Shown: positions 50,478-60,562 of the stretch, piece by piece | Layout of the letters: every line of letters starts with the position of its first letter | How positions within the stretch are numbered: position 1 is the first letter of the stretch | Source: Mycolicibacterium tokaiense | GTDB lineage: Bacteria; Actinomycetota; Actinomycetes; Mycobacteriales; Mycobacteriaceae | Assembly (NCBI RefSeq): GCF_010725885.1 | Contig: NZ_AP022600.1 | Coordinates: forward strand, 1,674,001-1,738,000 | Length of the DNA: 64,000 nucleotides | Direction of reading: 5' to 3' | The notes under the pieces: generated by a model | What the model was told of the DNA's origin: nothing | Database searches by the model: none | The model's input: the letters and a program-made list of their open reading frames with translations, nothing else | Program-made: the position numbers and the translations under genes

Positions 50478-53318
50478 TCACACCACCAGGTTGACCAGAC
50501 GGCCGGGCACCACGATGACCTTCTTCGGCTCCGCGCCGGCCAGGAACGCCAGCACCTTCTCATCGGCCCGCGCCAGCTGCTCCACCGCACTCTTGTCGGC
50601 GTCGGCGGGCACCGTGATGCGCCCGCGCACCTTGCCGTTGACCTGGACCGGGTATTCGACCGTGTCCTCCACCAGGTAGGCCGGGTCGGCCACCGGGAAC
50701 GGGCCGTGGGCCAGAGACCCCTCGTGACCCAGCCGCTGCCACAACTCCTCGGCGAGATGGGGCGCCAACGGAGCGACCATCAACACCAGGGGTTCCAGCG
50801 CCGCGCGGGCACTCACCACCTCCTTGGTGAGGTGGTTGGTGTACTCGATCAACTTGGCCGCGGCGGTGTTGTTGCGCAGATGCGCGTAGTCGTCGGTGAC
50901 GCCGTCGATGGTCCGGTGCAGCACCTTGAGTGTGGCATCGTCGAGCTCGCCGTCGGTGACCCGGGCGGCTCCCGTCGCCTCGTCGACCACCAGGCGCCAC
51001 ACGCGCTGCAGAAAGCGGTGCGCCCCAACAACATCCTTGGTGGCCCAGGGCCGTGACGCCTCCAGGGGTCCCATCGACATCTCGTAGACACGCAGGGTGT
51101 CGGCGCCGTAGTTGTCGCAGATCTCGTCCGGCGACACGGAGTTCTTCAGGCTCTTGCCGATCTTGCCGAATTCCTGGTTGACCTGCTGGCCCTCGTAGTA
51201 GAACGCGCCGTCGCGTTCGACCACCTCGGCGGCAGGCACATAGGAACCGCGGGAATCGGTGTAGGCGAACGCCTGGATGTAGCCCTGGTTGACCAGCCGG
51301 CGGTACGGCTCGCTGGAGGAGACATGCCCCAGATCGAAGAGCACCTTGTGCCAGAACCGGGAGTAGAGCAGGTGCAGCACCGCGTGCTCCACGCCGCCGA
51401 CGTAGAGATCGACCCCGCCGGGGTCATCGGGACCGTGCTCGGCGGGTCGCGGACCCATCCAGTACGCCTCGTTTTCCTTGGCGCACAGTTCATCCGGGTT
51501 CTGCGGGTCGGTGTAGCGCAGCTCGTACCAGGAACTGCCCGCCCACTGCGGCATCACGTTGGTGTCGCGGGTGTAGGTCTGCAGACCATCGCCGAGGTCC
51601 AGCTCGACATGGACCCACTCGGTGGCCTTGTTCAGCGGCGGCGACGGCTCGCTGTCGGCGTCATCAGGGTCGAACGACACCGGTGCGTAATCCGGCACGT
51701 CCGGGAGTTCCACAGGCAGTGCAGATTCCGGCAACCCGTGCGCTCGGCCCTGCGCGTCGTAGACGATGGGGAACGGCTCCCCCCAGTACCGCTGCCGGGC
51801 GAACAGCCAGTCGCGCAGTTTGAACTCCACGCGGCCCTGCCCGCGGCCGTCGGCCTCCAGCCGCTCGGTGACCGTGGCCTTGGCAGTGGCGACGTCCATG
51901 CCGTCGAGGTAGTCGGAGTTCACCAAGGTGCCGTCCCCGGTGTAGGCGGCCGCGGAAACGTCCCCGCCGGACACGACTTCGACGATGGGCAACCCGAACT
52001 CGGTGGCGAAGTCCCAGTCCCGCTGGTCGCCGCCGGGCACCGCCATGATGGCACCGGTGCCGTAGCCGGCCAGCACGTAGTCGGCGATGAAGATCGGCAC
52101 CTGCGCGCCGTTGACCGGGTTGGTGGCGTGCACGCCCAGGAACACCCCGGTCTTGGTCTTGTTCTCCTGACGCTCCAGATCCGACTTCGCCGCAATGGCC
52201 GCGCGGTAGGCGGCCACCGCCTCGGCCGGAGTCGCGGCGCCGTAGGTCCAGCGCGGGTCGGTGTCCGTCGGCCACTGCCCCGACACCAGGGCGTCGACCA
52301 GGTCGTGCTCGGGTGCCAGCACCAGATACGTTGCGCCGAACAGGGTATCGGGGCGAGTGGTGAACACGCCGATGTCGCCGGCGGGAGAGGCGAACTGCAC
52401 GGACGCACCGACGGAGCGGCCGATCCAGTTGCGCTGCATGGTCTTGACCTTCTCGGGCCAGTCCAGGTAGTCGAGGTCGTCGAGCAGACGGTCGGAGTAG
52501 GCGGTGATGCGCATCATCCACTGCCGCAGCCGTTTGCGGAACACCGGGAAATTGCCACGGTCACTGCGGCCGTCGGAGGTCACTTCCTCGTTGGCCAGCA
52601 CGGTACCCAGACCAGGACACCAGTTGACCATCGAATCTGCCCGGTACACCAGGCGGTAGCCGTCGATCACGTCGGCACGCTCACCGGAGGTCAGGCTGGA
52701 CCAGTCCCGACCGTCATCCAGAGTCCTTGCACCGGAATCGAATTCGGCTACCAGCTCGTCGATGCGGCGGGCCCGGTTGACCGCCGGATCGAACCAGGCG
52801 TTGAAGATCTGCAGGAAGATCCACTGCGTCCACTTGTAGAAGTCGACGTCGGTGGTCGAGAAGCTGCGACGGGCGTCGTGGCCCAACCCCAGCCGGCCCA
52901 ACTGCCGCTTGAAGTTGACGATGTTGGCCTCGGTGCGGATGCGGGGGTGGGTGCCGGTCTGCACCGCATACTGCTCGGCGGGCAGGCCGAAGGAGTCGAA
53001 CCCCAGCGCGTGCAGCACGTTGCGGCCCTGCATGCGGTAGTAGCGGGCGTACACGTCGGTGGCGATGTAGCCCAGCGGATGGCCGACGTGCAGGCCTTCC
53101 CCCGACGGGTACGGGAACATGTCCTGGACGAACATCTTGTCCGCCGGGAGGGCCGCGCCGTCGGTGGGTGCCAGGCTGCCGACGGGGTTGGGCACGTGGA
53201 AGGTCCCGAGACGCTCCCACTTCTGCTGCCAGGCCTGCTCGATCCGCCCGGCGAGATCCGCCGAATAGCGGTACTCGGGCGTATCGGAGTCGGCGGCGGA
53301 GGTGGTCGTGTCGGTCAC
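50478..53318 (-). CDS. leuS: Leucyl-tRNA synthetase
   Basis: 946 aa from the GTG at 53318. The frame is open upstream, but a TTATACC -10-like box lies just before this GTG and family length agrees. The class I motifs are HVGHPLGY (HIGH) and GKSLKNSVS (KMSKS). The CP1 editing domain has [19 protein letters not shown] and [31 protein letters not shown] and [20 protein letters not shown] complete the catalytic core. It charges tRNA-Leu and hydrolyses mischarged products. Divergent from mtc28, the conserved mycobacterial arrangement. Confidence 0.98.
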   Translation of the reverse strand: MTDTTTSAADSDTPEYRYSADLAGRIEQAWQQKWERLGTFHVPNPVGSLAPTDGAALPADKMFVQDMFPYPSGEGLHVGHPLGYIATDVYARYYRMQGRNVLHALGFDSFGLPAEQYAVQTGTHPRIRTEANIVNFKRQLGRLGLGHDARRSFSTTDVDFYKWTQWIFLQIFNAWFDPAVNRARRIDELVAEFDSGARTLDDGRDWSSLTSGERADVIDGYRLVYRADSMVNWCPGLGTVLANEEVTSDGRSDRGNFPVFRKRLRQWMMRITAYSDRLLDDLDYLDWPEKVKTMQRNWIGRSVGASVQFASPAGDIGVFTTRPDTLFGATYLVLAPEHDLVDALVSGQWPTDTDPRWTYGAATPAEAVAAYRAAIAAKSDLERQENKTKTGVFLGVHATNPVNGAQVPIFIADYVLAGYGTGAIMAVPGGDQRDWDFATEFGLPIVEVVSGGDVSAAAYTGDGTLVNSDYLDGMDVATAKATVTERLEADGRGQGRVEFKLRDWLFARQRYWGEPFPIVYDAQGRAHGLPESALPVELPDVPDYAPVSFDPDDADSEPSPPLNKATEWVHVELDLGDGLQTYTRDTNVMPQWAGSSWYELRYTDPQNPDELCAKENEAYWMGPRPAEHGPDDPGGVDLYVGGVEHAVLHLLYSRFWHKVLFDLGHVSSSEPYRRLVNQGYIQAFAYTDSRGSYVPAAEVVERDGAFYYEGQQVNQEFGKIGKSLKNSVSPDEICDNYGADTLRVYEMSMGPLEASRPWATKDVVGAHRFLQRVWRLVVDEATGAARVTDGELDDATLKVLHRTIDGVTDDYAHLRNNTAAAKLIEYTNHLTKEVVSARAALEPLVLMVAPLAPHLAEELWQRLGHEGSLAHGPFPVADPAYLVEDTVEYPVQVNGKVRGRITVPADADKSAVEQLARADEKVLAFLAGAEPKKVIVVPGRLVNLVV

Positions 53319-53547
53319 GCTGAACAGGGTATAAGGGCACCTCCGAGCGCCAAAAACGCGCTGCGCGCCGGCACCGGGATCACGGGGGCGTCTCGGTTGC
53401 GTTGCGGGGGAGTCAGCGCATGGTTGCAGGTCGGTTCCAGCTCTGGGAAACACCGGGCGGGCGGGGATACAGTCGGCGCCTGACCTGGGATGGCGCGCAC
53501 TGTCGGGAGTGCCACGTCAACCGCGGAAACAGAAAGGACCGATTGGC

Positions 53548-54390
53548 ATGTTCGCCTCTGTCACCGGCCGAGTGCTCGCCGGTGGTGTCGTCGCAGGCAT
53601 CGCCGCTGTGATGGGTTTCGCGGTGTCGCCGGCAGCCGCCGAGCCCACACTGCCGCTGCCGCCAGCGCCTGCGCCCATGGTGGAGCAGGCGGGTGTCTCC
53701 CCGTTGGCCCCCGGCATCCCGGCACAACCGGCCGCTGCTCCCATCGCGCCGCAGGCACAGTTGGCCCCGCAGACGCAGTACGCGCCGCAACTACAGCGGG
53801 CGGCCCTGCCGGCCCAGCCGACGTTGACGCCGGCCACCTCGGGCACCATCCGGGAGTTCCTGGCCGGCAAAGGGGTGACCCTCGAACCGCAGGACCCACG
53901 CACGTTCAACGCCCTGCACATCACGCTGCCGATGCCGTCGGGCTGGACCCAGGTGCCCGACCCGAACGTGCCCGATGCGTTCGCCGTCATCGCCGACCGG
54001 GTCGGGGGTGACGGGCTGTACACCTCCAACGCGCAGGTGGTGATCTACCGGCTGGCCGGGGGTGCCTTCGATCCGGCCGAGGCCATCACCCATGGCTTCA
54101 TCGACAGCCAGCAGCTGACCAGCTGGCAGACCACCGACGCCTCGCTGGCCCCGTTCGGCGGGTTCCCCTCGTCGTTGATCGAAGGCACCTACCGGCAGAA
54201 CGAGATGGGGCTGAACACGTCGCGCCGGCACGTGCTGGCCCGCTCGGGTGCCGACAACTACCTGGTGTCGCTGTCGGTGACCACCTCGGTCACCCAGGCG
54301 GTGGCCGCGGCAGACGCCACCGAGGCGATCGTCAACGGCTTCAAGGTCACCGGACCCGTCCCGGCCGCGCCTCCCGCCACCGCGCCCTGA
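53548..54390 (+). CDS. mtc28: Secreted proline-rich protein Mtc28 (LpqN/LpqT family)
   Basis: 280 aa from the ATG at 53548 behind AGAAAGGA. A Sec signal peptide ([18 protein letters not shown] to AAAEP) is followed by a Pro/Ala-rich stretch of about 70 residues ([29 protein letters not shown]) and an LpqN/LpqT-type globular domain ([40 protein letters not shown]). Homologue of Rv0040c, a 28-kDa culture-filtrate antigen, in the same place next to leuS. Probably extracellular or cell-wall located. Function unknown. Confidence 0.9.
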   Translation: MFASVTGRVLAGGVVAGIAAVMGFAVSPAAAEPTLPLPPAPAPMVEQAGVSPLAPGIPAQPAAAPIAPQAQLAPQTQYAPQLQRAALPAQPTLTPATSGTIREFLAGKGVTLEPQDPRTFNALHITLPMPSGWTQVPDPNVPDAFAVIADRVGGDGLYTSNAQVVIYRLAGGAFDPAEAITHGFIDSQQLTSWQTTDASLAPFGGFPSSLIEGTYRQNEMGLNTSRRHVLARSGADNYLVSLSVTTSVTQAVAAADATEAIVNGFKVTGPVPAAPPATAP

Positions 54391-54417
54391 GATTTTCTGA
54401 GGACCGGTCTGACCTCG

Positions 54418-54423
54418 TATGGT
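54418..54423 (+). promoter_or_regulatory. -10 box for a leaderless membrane-protein gene
   Basis: TATGGT ends 7 nt before the ATG at 54430; no Shine-Dalgarno. Confidence 0.5.
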
Positions 54424-54429
54424 GAGGTC

Positions 54430-54810
54430 ATGCTGATTGCCGGTGTGGTGTGCCTGTGCGCAGCGTTGGCCGCCGCGGCCTCGGGCGTGTGGACGCTGAC
54501 CCGACCCAAGAGTGCCGATCTGACGCAGCAGGTGCTGCGGGCGGTGGCCCCTGTGCAGCTGGCAGCTGCGGTGATGCTGGCCGCCGGCGGCGTGGTCGCC
54601 GTCGCGGTCCCGGCACCCACCGGGCTGGTGGTGCTCATCGTCTGCGTGGTCGGTGCCGTCGGCACCATCCTCGCCGGGTCATGGCAGGGCGCCCGCTTTG
54701 CGACGCGCCCGCAGCCGGCGGCCGACTGCGGCAGCAGCTGCGGCTCGTGCACGTTGTCGTGCAGCAGCGCGCTAGTTCCGGCTGACGTCGATGGGGTGCG
54801 TGGCCAGTAG
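54430..54810 (+). CDS. Small membrane protein with Cys-rich tail (Rv0039c homologue)
   Basis: 126 aa. Three hydrophobic segments (IAGVVCLCAALAAAASGVW, VQLAAAVMLAAGGVVAVAV, LVVLIVCVVGAVGTILAG) are followed by a tail with CGSSCGSCTLSC. Four cysteines in this spacing could bind metal or form disulfides. The tail overlaps the convergent UPF0301 gene by 39 bp. The position between mtc28 and UPF0301 is conserved. Function unknown. Confidence 0.8.
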   Translation: MLIAGVVCLCAALAAAASGVWTLTRPKSADLTQQVLRAVAPVQLAAAVMLAAGGVVAVAVPAPTGLVVLIVCVVGAVGTILAGSWQGARFATRPQPAADCGSSCGSCTLSCSSALVPADVDGVRGQ

Positions 54811-55377
54811 CGACATCGGCATCGGCTGCCGTCGCAACACCCTGGACCACAGATCGACCCGCTGTTCGATCAGCACATCCGACGGCAGCGCCGACAGCAC
54901 CATCCAGTCGTTGCGTTCGATCTCGCCTTCCAGCTGACCGATGGTCCAGCCGGAGTAGCCCGCGAACACCCGCACCCCTTCGAGCACCGGGATCAGGGAG
55001 TCGGGATCGGCGTCGAGGTCCACCATCACCATTCGGCCGGACACGTGGCGCAAGCCGGGGACGCCGGTGGCGTCCGTACCGACCCGCAGGGTGCCCAGGC
55101 ACAGGGCGGCGTCCCGCTTGACCGGTCCGCCGATGAACATCGTCTTGGGTTTGGCCGCCAGCTTGGCCCACTGCGGCAGCACGTTGTACACCGCGGTCTC
55201 GCTGGGACGGTTGAGCACCACACCCAAGGTGCCGCCGTCGTTGTGCTCGACGACGTAGATGACGCTGCGGCGAAACGTCGGCTCCAGGAGATCCGTGTTG
55301 GCCAGCAGCAACGTCCCCGCGCGTACCCGGTGGGCCGCGGGTGCGACGAAATCCTCGGGGTCTTCGGACGGGGACAC
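54772..55377 (-). CDS. UPF0301 (YqgE/AlgH) family protein (Rv0038 homologue)
   Basis: 201 aa from the GTG at 55377. RAGTLLLANTDLLEPTFRRS, VVEHNDGGTLGVVLNRPSET, MFIGGPVKRDAALCLG and GYSGWTIGQLEGEIERNDW are family signatures, including the conserved GGPV and GYSGW blocks. Biochemical role unsettled. Convergent with the small membrane protein and divergent from the MFS gene. Confidence 0.93.
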   Translation of the reverse strand: MSPSEDPEDFVAPAAHRVRAGTLLLANTDLLEPTFRRSVIYVVEHNDGGTLGVVLNRPSETAVYNVLPQWAKLAAKPKTMFIGGPVKRDAALCLGTLRVGTDATGVPGLRHVSGRMVMVDLDADPDSLIPVLEGVRVFAGYSGWTIGQLEGEIERNDWMVLSALPSDVLIEQRVDLWSRVLRRQPMPMSLLATHPIDVSRN

Positions 55378-55457
55378 GCACCCATCATGGCACCAGCACA
55401 ACGCTGTGGTGGCGAACAACATCGGTGTGACGGATATTTGTAGGCTGGTCGTCTGTC

Positions 55458-56786
55458 GTGGCGCAGAGGCGTCCATCCGCGTGCAAGGGAAGTGGTCTCG
55501 TGGTCGACGCCCGTGGCGCCGCTGCGTTGTGGCGTTCGGTGCGGGGCCTGCCGCAGTTCTGCCGTCTGATGGAGCTGCGACTGGCCAGTCAGTTCGGCGA
55601 CGGCCTGTTCCAGGCAGCCCTGGCGGGGGCACTGCTGTTCAACCCCGACCGCGCCGCCACCCCGTGGGCCGTGGCCGGCTCGTTCGCGGTGCTCTTCCTG
55701 CCCTACTCGCTGCTGGGCCCGTTCGCCGGGGCGCTGCTGGACCGCTGGGACCGTCGGCTGGTCCTGGTGGGCGCCAATGTGGGACGGCTGGTCTCGATCA
55801 TCGCCGTGGGCGTGCTGCTCGCAATCGGCGCCGGGGACCTACCCATCCTGTGTGGCGCATTGATCGTCAACGGCTTCACCCGCTTTGTCGCCTCCGGACT
55901 GTCCGCGTCACTGCCGCACGTGGTGCCCCGGGCGCAGGTGGTGACCATGAACTCGGTGGCCACTGCGGCGGGTGCGGTCGCGACGTTCCTCGGTGCGGAC
56001 TTCATGCTGCTGCCGCGCTGGTTGATCGGCGCCGACGACGCCGGGGCCGCCGCGGTGATCTTCATGGTGACCATCCCGGTGGGGCTTGCGCTGGTCCTGG
56101 CGCTGCGCTTCCCGGCCCATGTGCTGGGCCCCGACGACACCATCCGCGCGATCCACGGGTCGGTCTTCTACGCGGTGGCTACGGGCTGGATCCACGGTTT
56201 CCGCACCGCGGCCGCGGTGCCGTCGGTGGCGGCGTCGCTGCTGGGTCTGGCCGCGCACCGGATGGCGTTCGGCATCAACAGCCTGCTGGTCCTGGTGATC
56301 GTGCGGCACACCGACACCCCGCAGGTGGCCGTGGCGGGCCTGGGGACGGCGGTGCTGTTCCTGTCGGCCACGGGGCTCGGCGCCTTCCTGTCCAACCTGT
56401 TCACCCCGCTGCTGGTGCGGCGCTGGGGGCGCTACGCCAGCGTCAACGGTGCGCTGGCGGTGGCCGCGGTGATCCAGCTGGCGGCGGTGCCGCTGCACCT
56501 GCCGGTGATGGTGGTGTGCGGATTCCTGCTGGGTTCGGCCGGCCAGGTGGTCAAGCTGTGCGTCGACAACGCGATGCAGATCGACGTCGACGACGCGCTG
56601 CGCGGGCACATGTTCGCGGTGCAGGATTCGCTGTTCTGGGTGTCGTTCATCGCGGCGATCGCGTTGGCCGCCGCGGTGATTCCCGATGACGGCCATTCGT
56701 CGGGGCTGGTGGTGGCGGGAGCCGGGTTCTATCTGCTGGGGTTGGCGGCGAACGCGGTCCTGGGACGGCGCGGCCAACTAGGGTGA
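55458..56786 (+). CDS. MFS transporter (Rv0037c homologue)
   Basis: 442 aa from the GTG at 55458. About twelve transmembrane helices. [20 protein letters not shown] with DRWDRRLVL after helix 2/3 is the MFS A-type loop, and the second half has [20 protein letters not shown]. Substrate unknown. The next gene starts 4 nt after its stop. A TAGGCT box ends 11 nt before the GTG, so a leaderless or near-leaderless start is possible. Confidence 0.88.
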   Translation: MAQRRPSACKGSGLVVDARGAAALWRSVRGLPQFCRLMELRLASQFGDGLFQAALAGALLFNPDRAATPWAVAGSFAVLFLPYSLLGPFAGALLDRWDRRLVLVGANVGRLVSIIAVGVLLAIGAGDLPILCGALIVNGFTRFVASGLSASLPHVVPRAQVVTMNSVATAAGAVATFLGADFMLLPRWLIGADDAGAAAVIFMVTIPVGLALVLALRFPAHVLGPDDTIRAIHGSVFYAVATGWIHGFRTAAAVPSVAASLLGLAAHRMAFGINSLLVLVIVRHTDTPQVAVAGLGTAVLFLSATGLGAFLSNLFTPLLVRRWGRYASVNGALAVAAVIQLAAVPLHLPVMVVCGFLLGSAGQVVKLCVDNAMQIDVDDALRGHMFAVQDSLFWVSFIAAIALAAAVIPDDGHSSGLVVAGAGFYLLGLAANAVLGRRGQLG

Positions 56787-56790
56787 CGCC

Positions 56791-57558
56791 ATGGCTGATG
56801 CCGGTCCGCTGATCGACGAGCTCACGGCCGAGAGCGAAGAGCTCGACGCGCTGGTGGCCGACCTGTCCCCGGCGCAGTGGCAGATGCCGACGCCGGCGCC
56901 GGGCTGGACCATCGCCCACCAGATCGCGCACCTGCTGTGGACCGACCGGGCGGCTGTGCTGGCCGCCACAGACGAGCCGGGCTTCGCGCAGCTGGTTGCC
57001 TCGGCGGCCGCCGATCCTCTGGGATTCGTCGATGCGGGTGCCGAGGAGGTGGCCGCCTCCCCCGAGCTGCTCGCGTCCTGGCGATCCACCCGCGCGACGC
57101 TGGCCGCCGCGCTGCGCGCGGTACCGGCGGGCCGCAAGCTGCCGTGGTTCGGTCCGCCGATGGGTGGGGCATCGATGGCCACCGCGCGGCTGATGGAGAC
57201 GTGGGCGCACGGGTTGGACGTCGCCGACGCGCTCGGGGTGCGCCGGGCGCCGACCTCACGATTGCGGTCCATCGCGCACCTGGGTGTACGAACTCGTGAC
57301 TTTGCCTTTACCGTTCATGGCTTGACACCGCCGGCGGAATTGTTTCACGTGGAACTACGCGGACCCGCAGGTGAGCGGTGGTCCTGGGGTCCCGACGACG
57401 CGGCCCAGCGGGTCAGCGGCTCGGCGGAGGACTTCTGCCTGCTGGTGACGCAGCGGCGCCCGCCCGGCGAATTGGACGTGACCGCAACGGGTTCCGAGGC
57501 GCAGACGTGGTTGACCATCGCGCAGGCGTTTGCGGGGCCACCCGGCGGGGGCCGATGA
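56791..57558 (+). CDS. Mycothiol-dependent maleylpyruvate isomerase-like (DinB fold) protein, TIGR03084 type
   Basis: 255 aa. The N-terminal helical bundle has [20 protein letters not shown], with the His of the metal site, and [18 protein letters not shown], with the second His region, as in mycothiol-dependent isomerases. A C-terminal SCP2-like sandwich ([32 protein letters not shown]) follows. Homologue of Rv0036c. It probably uses mycothiol and a divalent metal. Its stop codon lies inside the first unit of a 52-bp tandem repeat. Confidence 0.88.
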   Translation: MADAGPLIDELTAESEELDALVADLSPAQWQMPTPAPGWTIAHQIAHLLWTDRAAVLAATDEPGFAQLVASAAADPLGFVDAGAEEVAASPELLASWRSTRATLAAALRAVPAGRKLPWFGPPMGGASMATARLMETWAHGLDVADALGVRRAPTSRLRSIAHLGVRTRDFAFTVHGLTPPAELFHVELRGPAGERWSWGPDDAAQRVSGSAEDFCLLVTQRRPPGELDVTATGSEAQTWLTIAQAFAGPPGGGR

Positions 57559-57666
57559 GCGCTTGCGCGAAGAGGAGCCCCGCCGCATCAGCCTGAGCGG
57601 GGGCCGATGAGCGCTTGCGCGAAGAGGAGCCCCGCCGCATCAGCGTGAGCGGCGGCCGATGAGCGT
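57545..57666. repeat. 52-bp tandem repeat, 2.3 copies (MIRU-like)
   Basis: Copies start at 57545, 57597 and (partial) 57649: GCGGGGGCCGATGAGCGC, TTGCGCGAAGAGGAGCCCCG, CCGCATCAGC, then CTGA or GTGA. Full copies differ at one base. Each carries an ATGAG and a TGA, so the upstream gene's stop lies in copy one, and each could start a short frame. GCCCCGC and GCGGGG words can pair between units. Confidence 0.85.
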
Positions 57667-57716
57667 GCGCTTTCTGCACACTTTCGCCGGCGTGTCGGCC
57701 GGGAACACGCACGCTC
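57661..57716. terminator. Hairpin between convergent genes
   Basis: GAGCGTGCG (57661-57669) and CGCACGCTC (57708-57716) form a 9-bp stem, with a 38-nt loop that contains a smaller GCCGGC structure. It lies a few bases after the minus-strand stop at 57721. Confidence 0.5.
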
Positions 57717-57720
57717 GGCG

Positions 57721-58218
57721 TCAGAGGGACTGGGCGTCGTCGGCCGCGCCGTCACCATCGGTGTCGACCAGCTTGACGTCCCAGCGACCGTCGCCGTCGG
57801 TGTCGACGTACCCGACCCGGCCGTCGTCGCCGAACACCCGGTCCGCGGCGCCGTCCCCGTCGCTGTCGACCAGGAGATCGTCGGCCTCCCCGTCGCTGTC
57901 GAAGTCGACGCTCGGGCCACCGGTGGACTCCAGGCCGTCGAGCGTCAGCCACCGCAGGGGGCGACTCGAGGCATCGGCGGGCACGGTCCAGGTCCCGGTG
58001 CCGTCGTCGGTGAACCAGGTGGCCTGCCCATCCAGATCCAGCACCGCGTGCTCGGCGAGGCCGTCGCCGTCCAGGTCGGCCAGCGCGTCGTCCAGCAGAC
58101 CGTCGCGATCGAAGTCCAGCGCCACCCCGTCGAAGACGCCGTCACCGTCGGTGTCGACGTCCGGCGTGCCCGACCACATCGAAGCGGTGCCGTCATCGGC
58201 ACCCAGGCAGTAATCCAT
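57721..58218 (-). CDS. Calcium-binding-type DxDxDG repeat protein (Rv3906c homologue)
   Basis: 165 aa from the ATG at 58218. Seven DxDxDG-like loops follow one another: DVDTDGDGVFDG, DFDRDGLLDD, DLDGDGLAEH, DFDSDGEADD, DSDGDGAADR, DTDGDGRWDV, DTDGDGAADD. Such thrombospondin type 3/EF-hand-like loops usually bind calcium. There is no signal peptide. It starts 5 nt after the pcnA stop and is probably co-transcribed. Function unknown. Confidence 0.85.
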   Translation of the reverse strand: MDYCLGADDGTASMWSGTPDVDTDGDGVFDGVALDFDRDGLLDDALADLDGDGLAEHAVLDLDGQATWFTDDGTGTWTVPADASSRPLRWLTLDGLESTGGPSVDFDSDGEADDLLVDSDGDGAADRVFGDDGRVGYVDTDGDGRWDVKLVDTDGDGAADDAQSL

Positions 58219-58223
58219 ACCTG

Positions 58224-59693
58224 TCAGTCGGCGGACGAGCCCCTCCGGTTCCACCACGCCAACAACTCGGCCACCGCCTCGTCGTGCTCCAGCGGCCCAC
58301 GCTCCATCCGCAGGTCCTTCAGGTAACGCCAGGCCTGGCCCACTTCGGGGCCGGCCGGGATGCCGAGCAGCTCCATGATCGCGTTGCCGTCCAGGTCGGG
58401 CCGCACCCGGGCCAGATCCTCCTGCTCGGCGAGTTCGGCGATCCGGTGTTCCAGATGGTCGTAGTTCGCCTGCAGCCGCGCGGCCCGGCGCTTGTTGCGC
58501 GTGGTGCAGTCGGCGCGGACCAGCTTGTGCAGCCGCGACACCAACGGACCGGCGTCGGTGACGTAGCGACGCACCGCTGCATCGGTCCACTTGCCGTCCC
58601 CGTAGCCGTGGAAACGCAGATGCAGGTACACCAGCTGGGACACGTCATCGACCATCTGCTTGGAGTACTTAAGCTCACGCATCCGCTTGCGGGCCATCTT
58701 GGCGCCCACCACCTCGTGATGGTGGAAGCTGACCCCGCCGTCGGGCTCGTGCCTGCGGGTGGCCGGCTTGCCGATGTCATGCAGCAGCGCCGCCCAGCGC
58801 AGCACGAGATCGGGGCCGTCGTCTTCCAGGTCGATCGCCTGCCGCAGCACGGTCAACGAGTGCTCGTAGACGTCCTTGTGCTGATGGTGCTCGTCGATCG
58901 CCATCCGCATCCCGCCGATCTCCGGCAGCACCTGCTCCCCCAGCCCGGTGTCCACCAGCAGCTGGATCCCGGCCACCGGATCGGCGCCGAGCATGAGCTT
59001 GTCGAGTTCGGCACTGATGCGCTCCGGCGTGATCCGCGCCATCTGCGGAGCCATCTCGGTGATGGCCGCCCGCACCCGCGGCGCCACGTCGAAACGCAAC
59101 TGCGAGACGAACCTGGCCGCGCGCAGCATCCGAAGGGGGTCATCGCCGAACGAGGTCTGCGGCGCCGACGGGGTGTCCAACAGCCGGGAGCGCAGGGCGG
59201 ACATCCCGTCGAGCGGGTCGAGGAACTCCCCCGGCCCGGCTCCGGTGATGCGCACCGCCATGGCGTTGACAGTGAAGTCACGGCGCACCAGGTCATCGGC
59301 GAGGTTGTCCCCGAACCGCACCTGCGGGTTGCGCGACACCTGGTCATAGCTGTCGGCGCGGAAGGTGGTGATCTCGACCCGGACGCCGCGGCGCGCCGCA
59401 CCGATGGTCCCGAATTCGATTCCGGTGGTCCACACCGCGTCGGCCCACGGCCGCAGGATCTTCTGGATGTCCGCCGGCGGTGCGTCGGTGGTGAGGTCCA
59501 GGTCGTAGGCCACGCCGTCGCCGGGCTGCGGCAGCCGGCCCAGCAGCGCGTCACGCACCGGCCCACCCACGAGGTAGAGCTGCCGGCCGGCGGCGTCAAA
59601 CGCCGCTCCGAGGGCGCACAGCACATCCGCATGGCCGTTCAGCGTCACCGCGGCACGGGCCAGCAGTTCGGCTTCGGTCAGGGCGTCGGACAC
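58224..59693 (-). CDS. pcnA: CCA-adding tRNA nucleotidyltransferase
   Basis: 489 aa from the GTG at 59693, preferred over the GTG at 59699 because a TAGGCT box ends 9 nt upstream of it. [17 protein letters not shown] and [11 protein letters not shown] give the polymerase-beta-type DxD site, and [12 protein letters not shown] and [17 protein letters not shown] follow. A C-terminal HD domain has [20 protein letters not shown] and [20 protein letters not shown] with [10 protein letters not shown]. It adds or repairs the 3' CCA of tRNAs. Divergent from mutT4, as in M. tuberculosis. Confidence 0.96.
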   Translation of the reverse strand: MSDALTEAELLARAAVTLNGHADVLCALGAAFDAAGRQLYLVGGPVRDALLGRLPQPGDGVAYDLDLTTDAPPADIQKILRPWADAVWTTGIEFGTIGAARRGVRVEITTFRADSYDQVSRNPQVRFGDNLADDLVRRDFTVNAMAVRITGAGPGEFLDPLDGMSALRSRLLDTPSAPQTSFGDDPLRMLRAARFVSQLRFDVAPRVRAAITEMAPQMARITPERISAELDKLMLGADPVAGIQLLVDTGLGEQVLPEIGGMRMAIDEHHQHKDVYEHSLTVLRQAIDLEDDGPDLVLRWAALLHDIGKPATRRHEPDGGVSFHHHEVVGAKMARKRMRELKYSKQMVDDVSQLVYLHLRFHGYGDGKWTDAAVRRYVTDAGPLVSRLHKLVRADCTTRNKRRAARLQANYDHLEHRIAELAEQEDLARVRPDLDGNAIMELLGIPAGPEVGQAWRYLKDLRMERGPLEHDEAVAELLAWWNRRGSSAD

Positions 59694-59701
59694 GTTCACC
59701 G

Positions 59702-59707
59702 AGCCTA
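59702..59707 (-). promoter_or_regulatory. -10 box of pcnA
   Basis: TAGGCT on the minus strand, 9 nt before the GTG at 59693; leaderless transcript likely. Confidence 0.5.
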
Positions 59708-59772
59708 GATGGCCGCAGGCGCCCATCGGTCACCGACCGGCGAGTGAGGCAAGAGGCACAGCTGACGGCAGC

Positions 59773-59778
59773 TACTAT
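59773..59778 (+). promoter_or_regulatory. -10 box of mutT4
   Basis: TACTAT ends 8 nt before the GTG at 59786; no Shine-Dalgarno. Confidence 0.55.
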
Positions 59779-59785
59779 CGCTTGG

Positions 59786-60562
59786 GTGTCGGACGGCGAG
59801 CAGGCCAAACCCCGACGGCGCCGCGGTCGCCGTCGTGGTCGTCGTGCCGCCGGACCACCGCAGAACGCCCCCGAAGCCGCCGCCGCCGCCGAGGCCGCTC
59901 CGGCGCCACCCGGGGACCAGGCTCCCGCCAAGCCCCGCCGCCCGCGCCCCCATCAGAAGAACCAGGGCCGGTTGCGTACCGTCCACGAGACCTCCGCCGG
60001 CGGCCTGGTGATCGACGGGCTCGACGGTCCGTTCGAAGAACAGGTGGCCGCGCTGATCGGGCGCATCGACCGCCGCGGCCGCATGCTGTGGTCGCTGCCC
60101 AAAGGACACATCGAACAGGGTGAGACGGCCGAGCAGACCGCCATCCGCGAGGTGGCCGAGGAGACCGGGATCGAGGGAAAAGTGCTGGCCGCGCTCGGCA
60201 GCATCGACTACTGGTTCGTCACGGAGGGCAGGCGCGTGCACAAGACCGTGCACCACTATTTGATGCGCTTCTCCGGCGGCGAACTCTCCGACGAGGACGT
60301 CGAGGTGACCGAGGTGGCGTGGGTGCCGGTGCGGGAGCTGCCGTCGCGGCTGGCCTACGCCGACGAGCGGAAGCTTGCCGAAGTGGCCGGTGAGTTGATC
60401 CAGAAACTGCAGACCGACGGCCCGTCGGCCCTGCCGCCGTTGCCGCGCAGCGCTCCGCGCCGCCGGCCGCAGACCCATTCCCGGGCGCGCAGGCGGGGTC
60501 AGTCCCGCGGTCCCGACGAGTCCGCTCCCGGCCGGGCGGGCGGCTGCGGACAGGGCCCGTGA
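59786..60562 (+). CDS. mutT4: NUDIX hydrolase MutT4
   Basis: 258 aa. A basic Arg/Pro/Ala-rich N terminus of about 60 residues ([16 protein letters not shown]) precedes the NUDIX domain. The box reads [20 protein letters not shown] then TGI, matching G-x5-E-x7-REUxEExGU. A basic tail of about 45 residues ends the protein. It hydrolyses nucleoside diphosphates linked to another group. Homologue of Rv3908. It overlaps the next gene by 4 nt (GTGA). Confidence 0.93.
   Translation: MSDGEQAKPRRRRGRRRGRRAAGPPQNAPEAAAAAEAAPAPPGDQAPAKPRRPRPHQKNQGRLRTVHETSAGGLVIDGLDGPFEEQVAALIGRIDRRGRMLWSLPKGHIEQGETAEQTAIREVAEETGIEGKVLAALGSIDYWFVTEGRRVHKTVHHYLMRFSGGELSDEDVEVTEVAWVPVRELPSRLAYADERKLAEVAGELIQKLQTDGPSALPPLPRSAPRRRPQTHSRARRRGQSRGPDESAPGRAGGCGQGP

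Noticed and set aside
51324..53483. Plus-strand open frame of 719 codons opposite leuS
   Set aside because: Antisense shadow of leuS; no family features, and leuS motifs are complete on the other strand.
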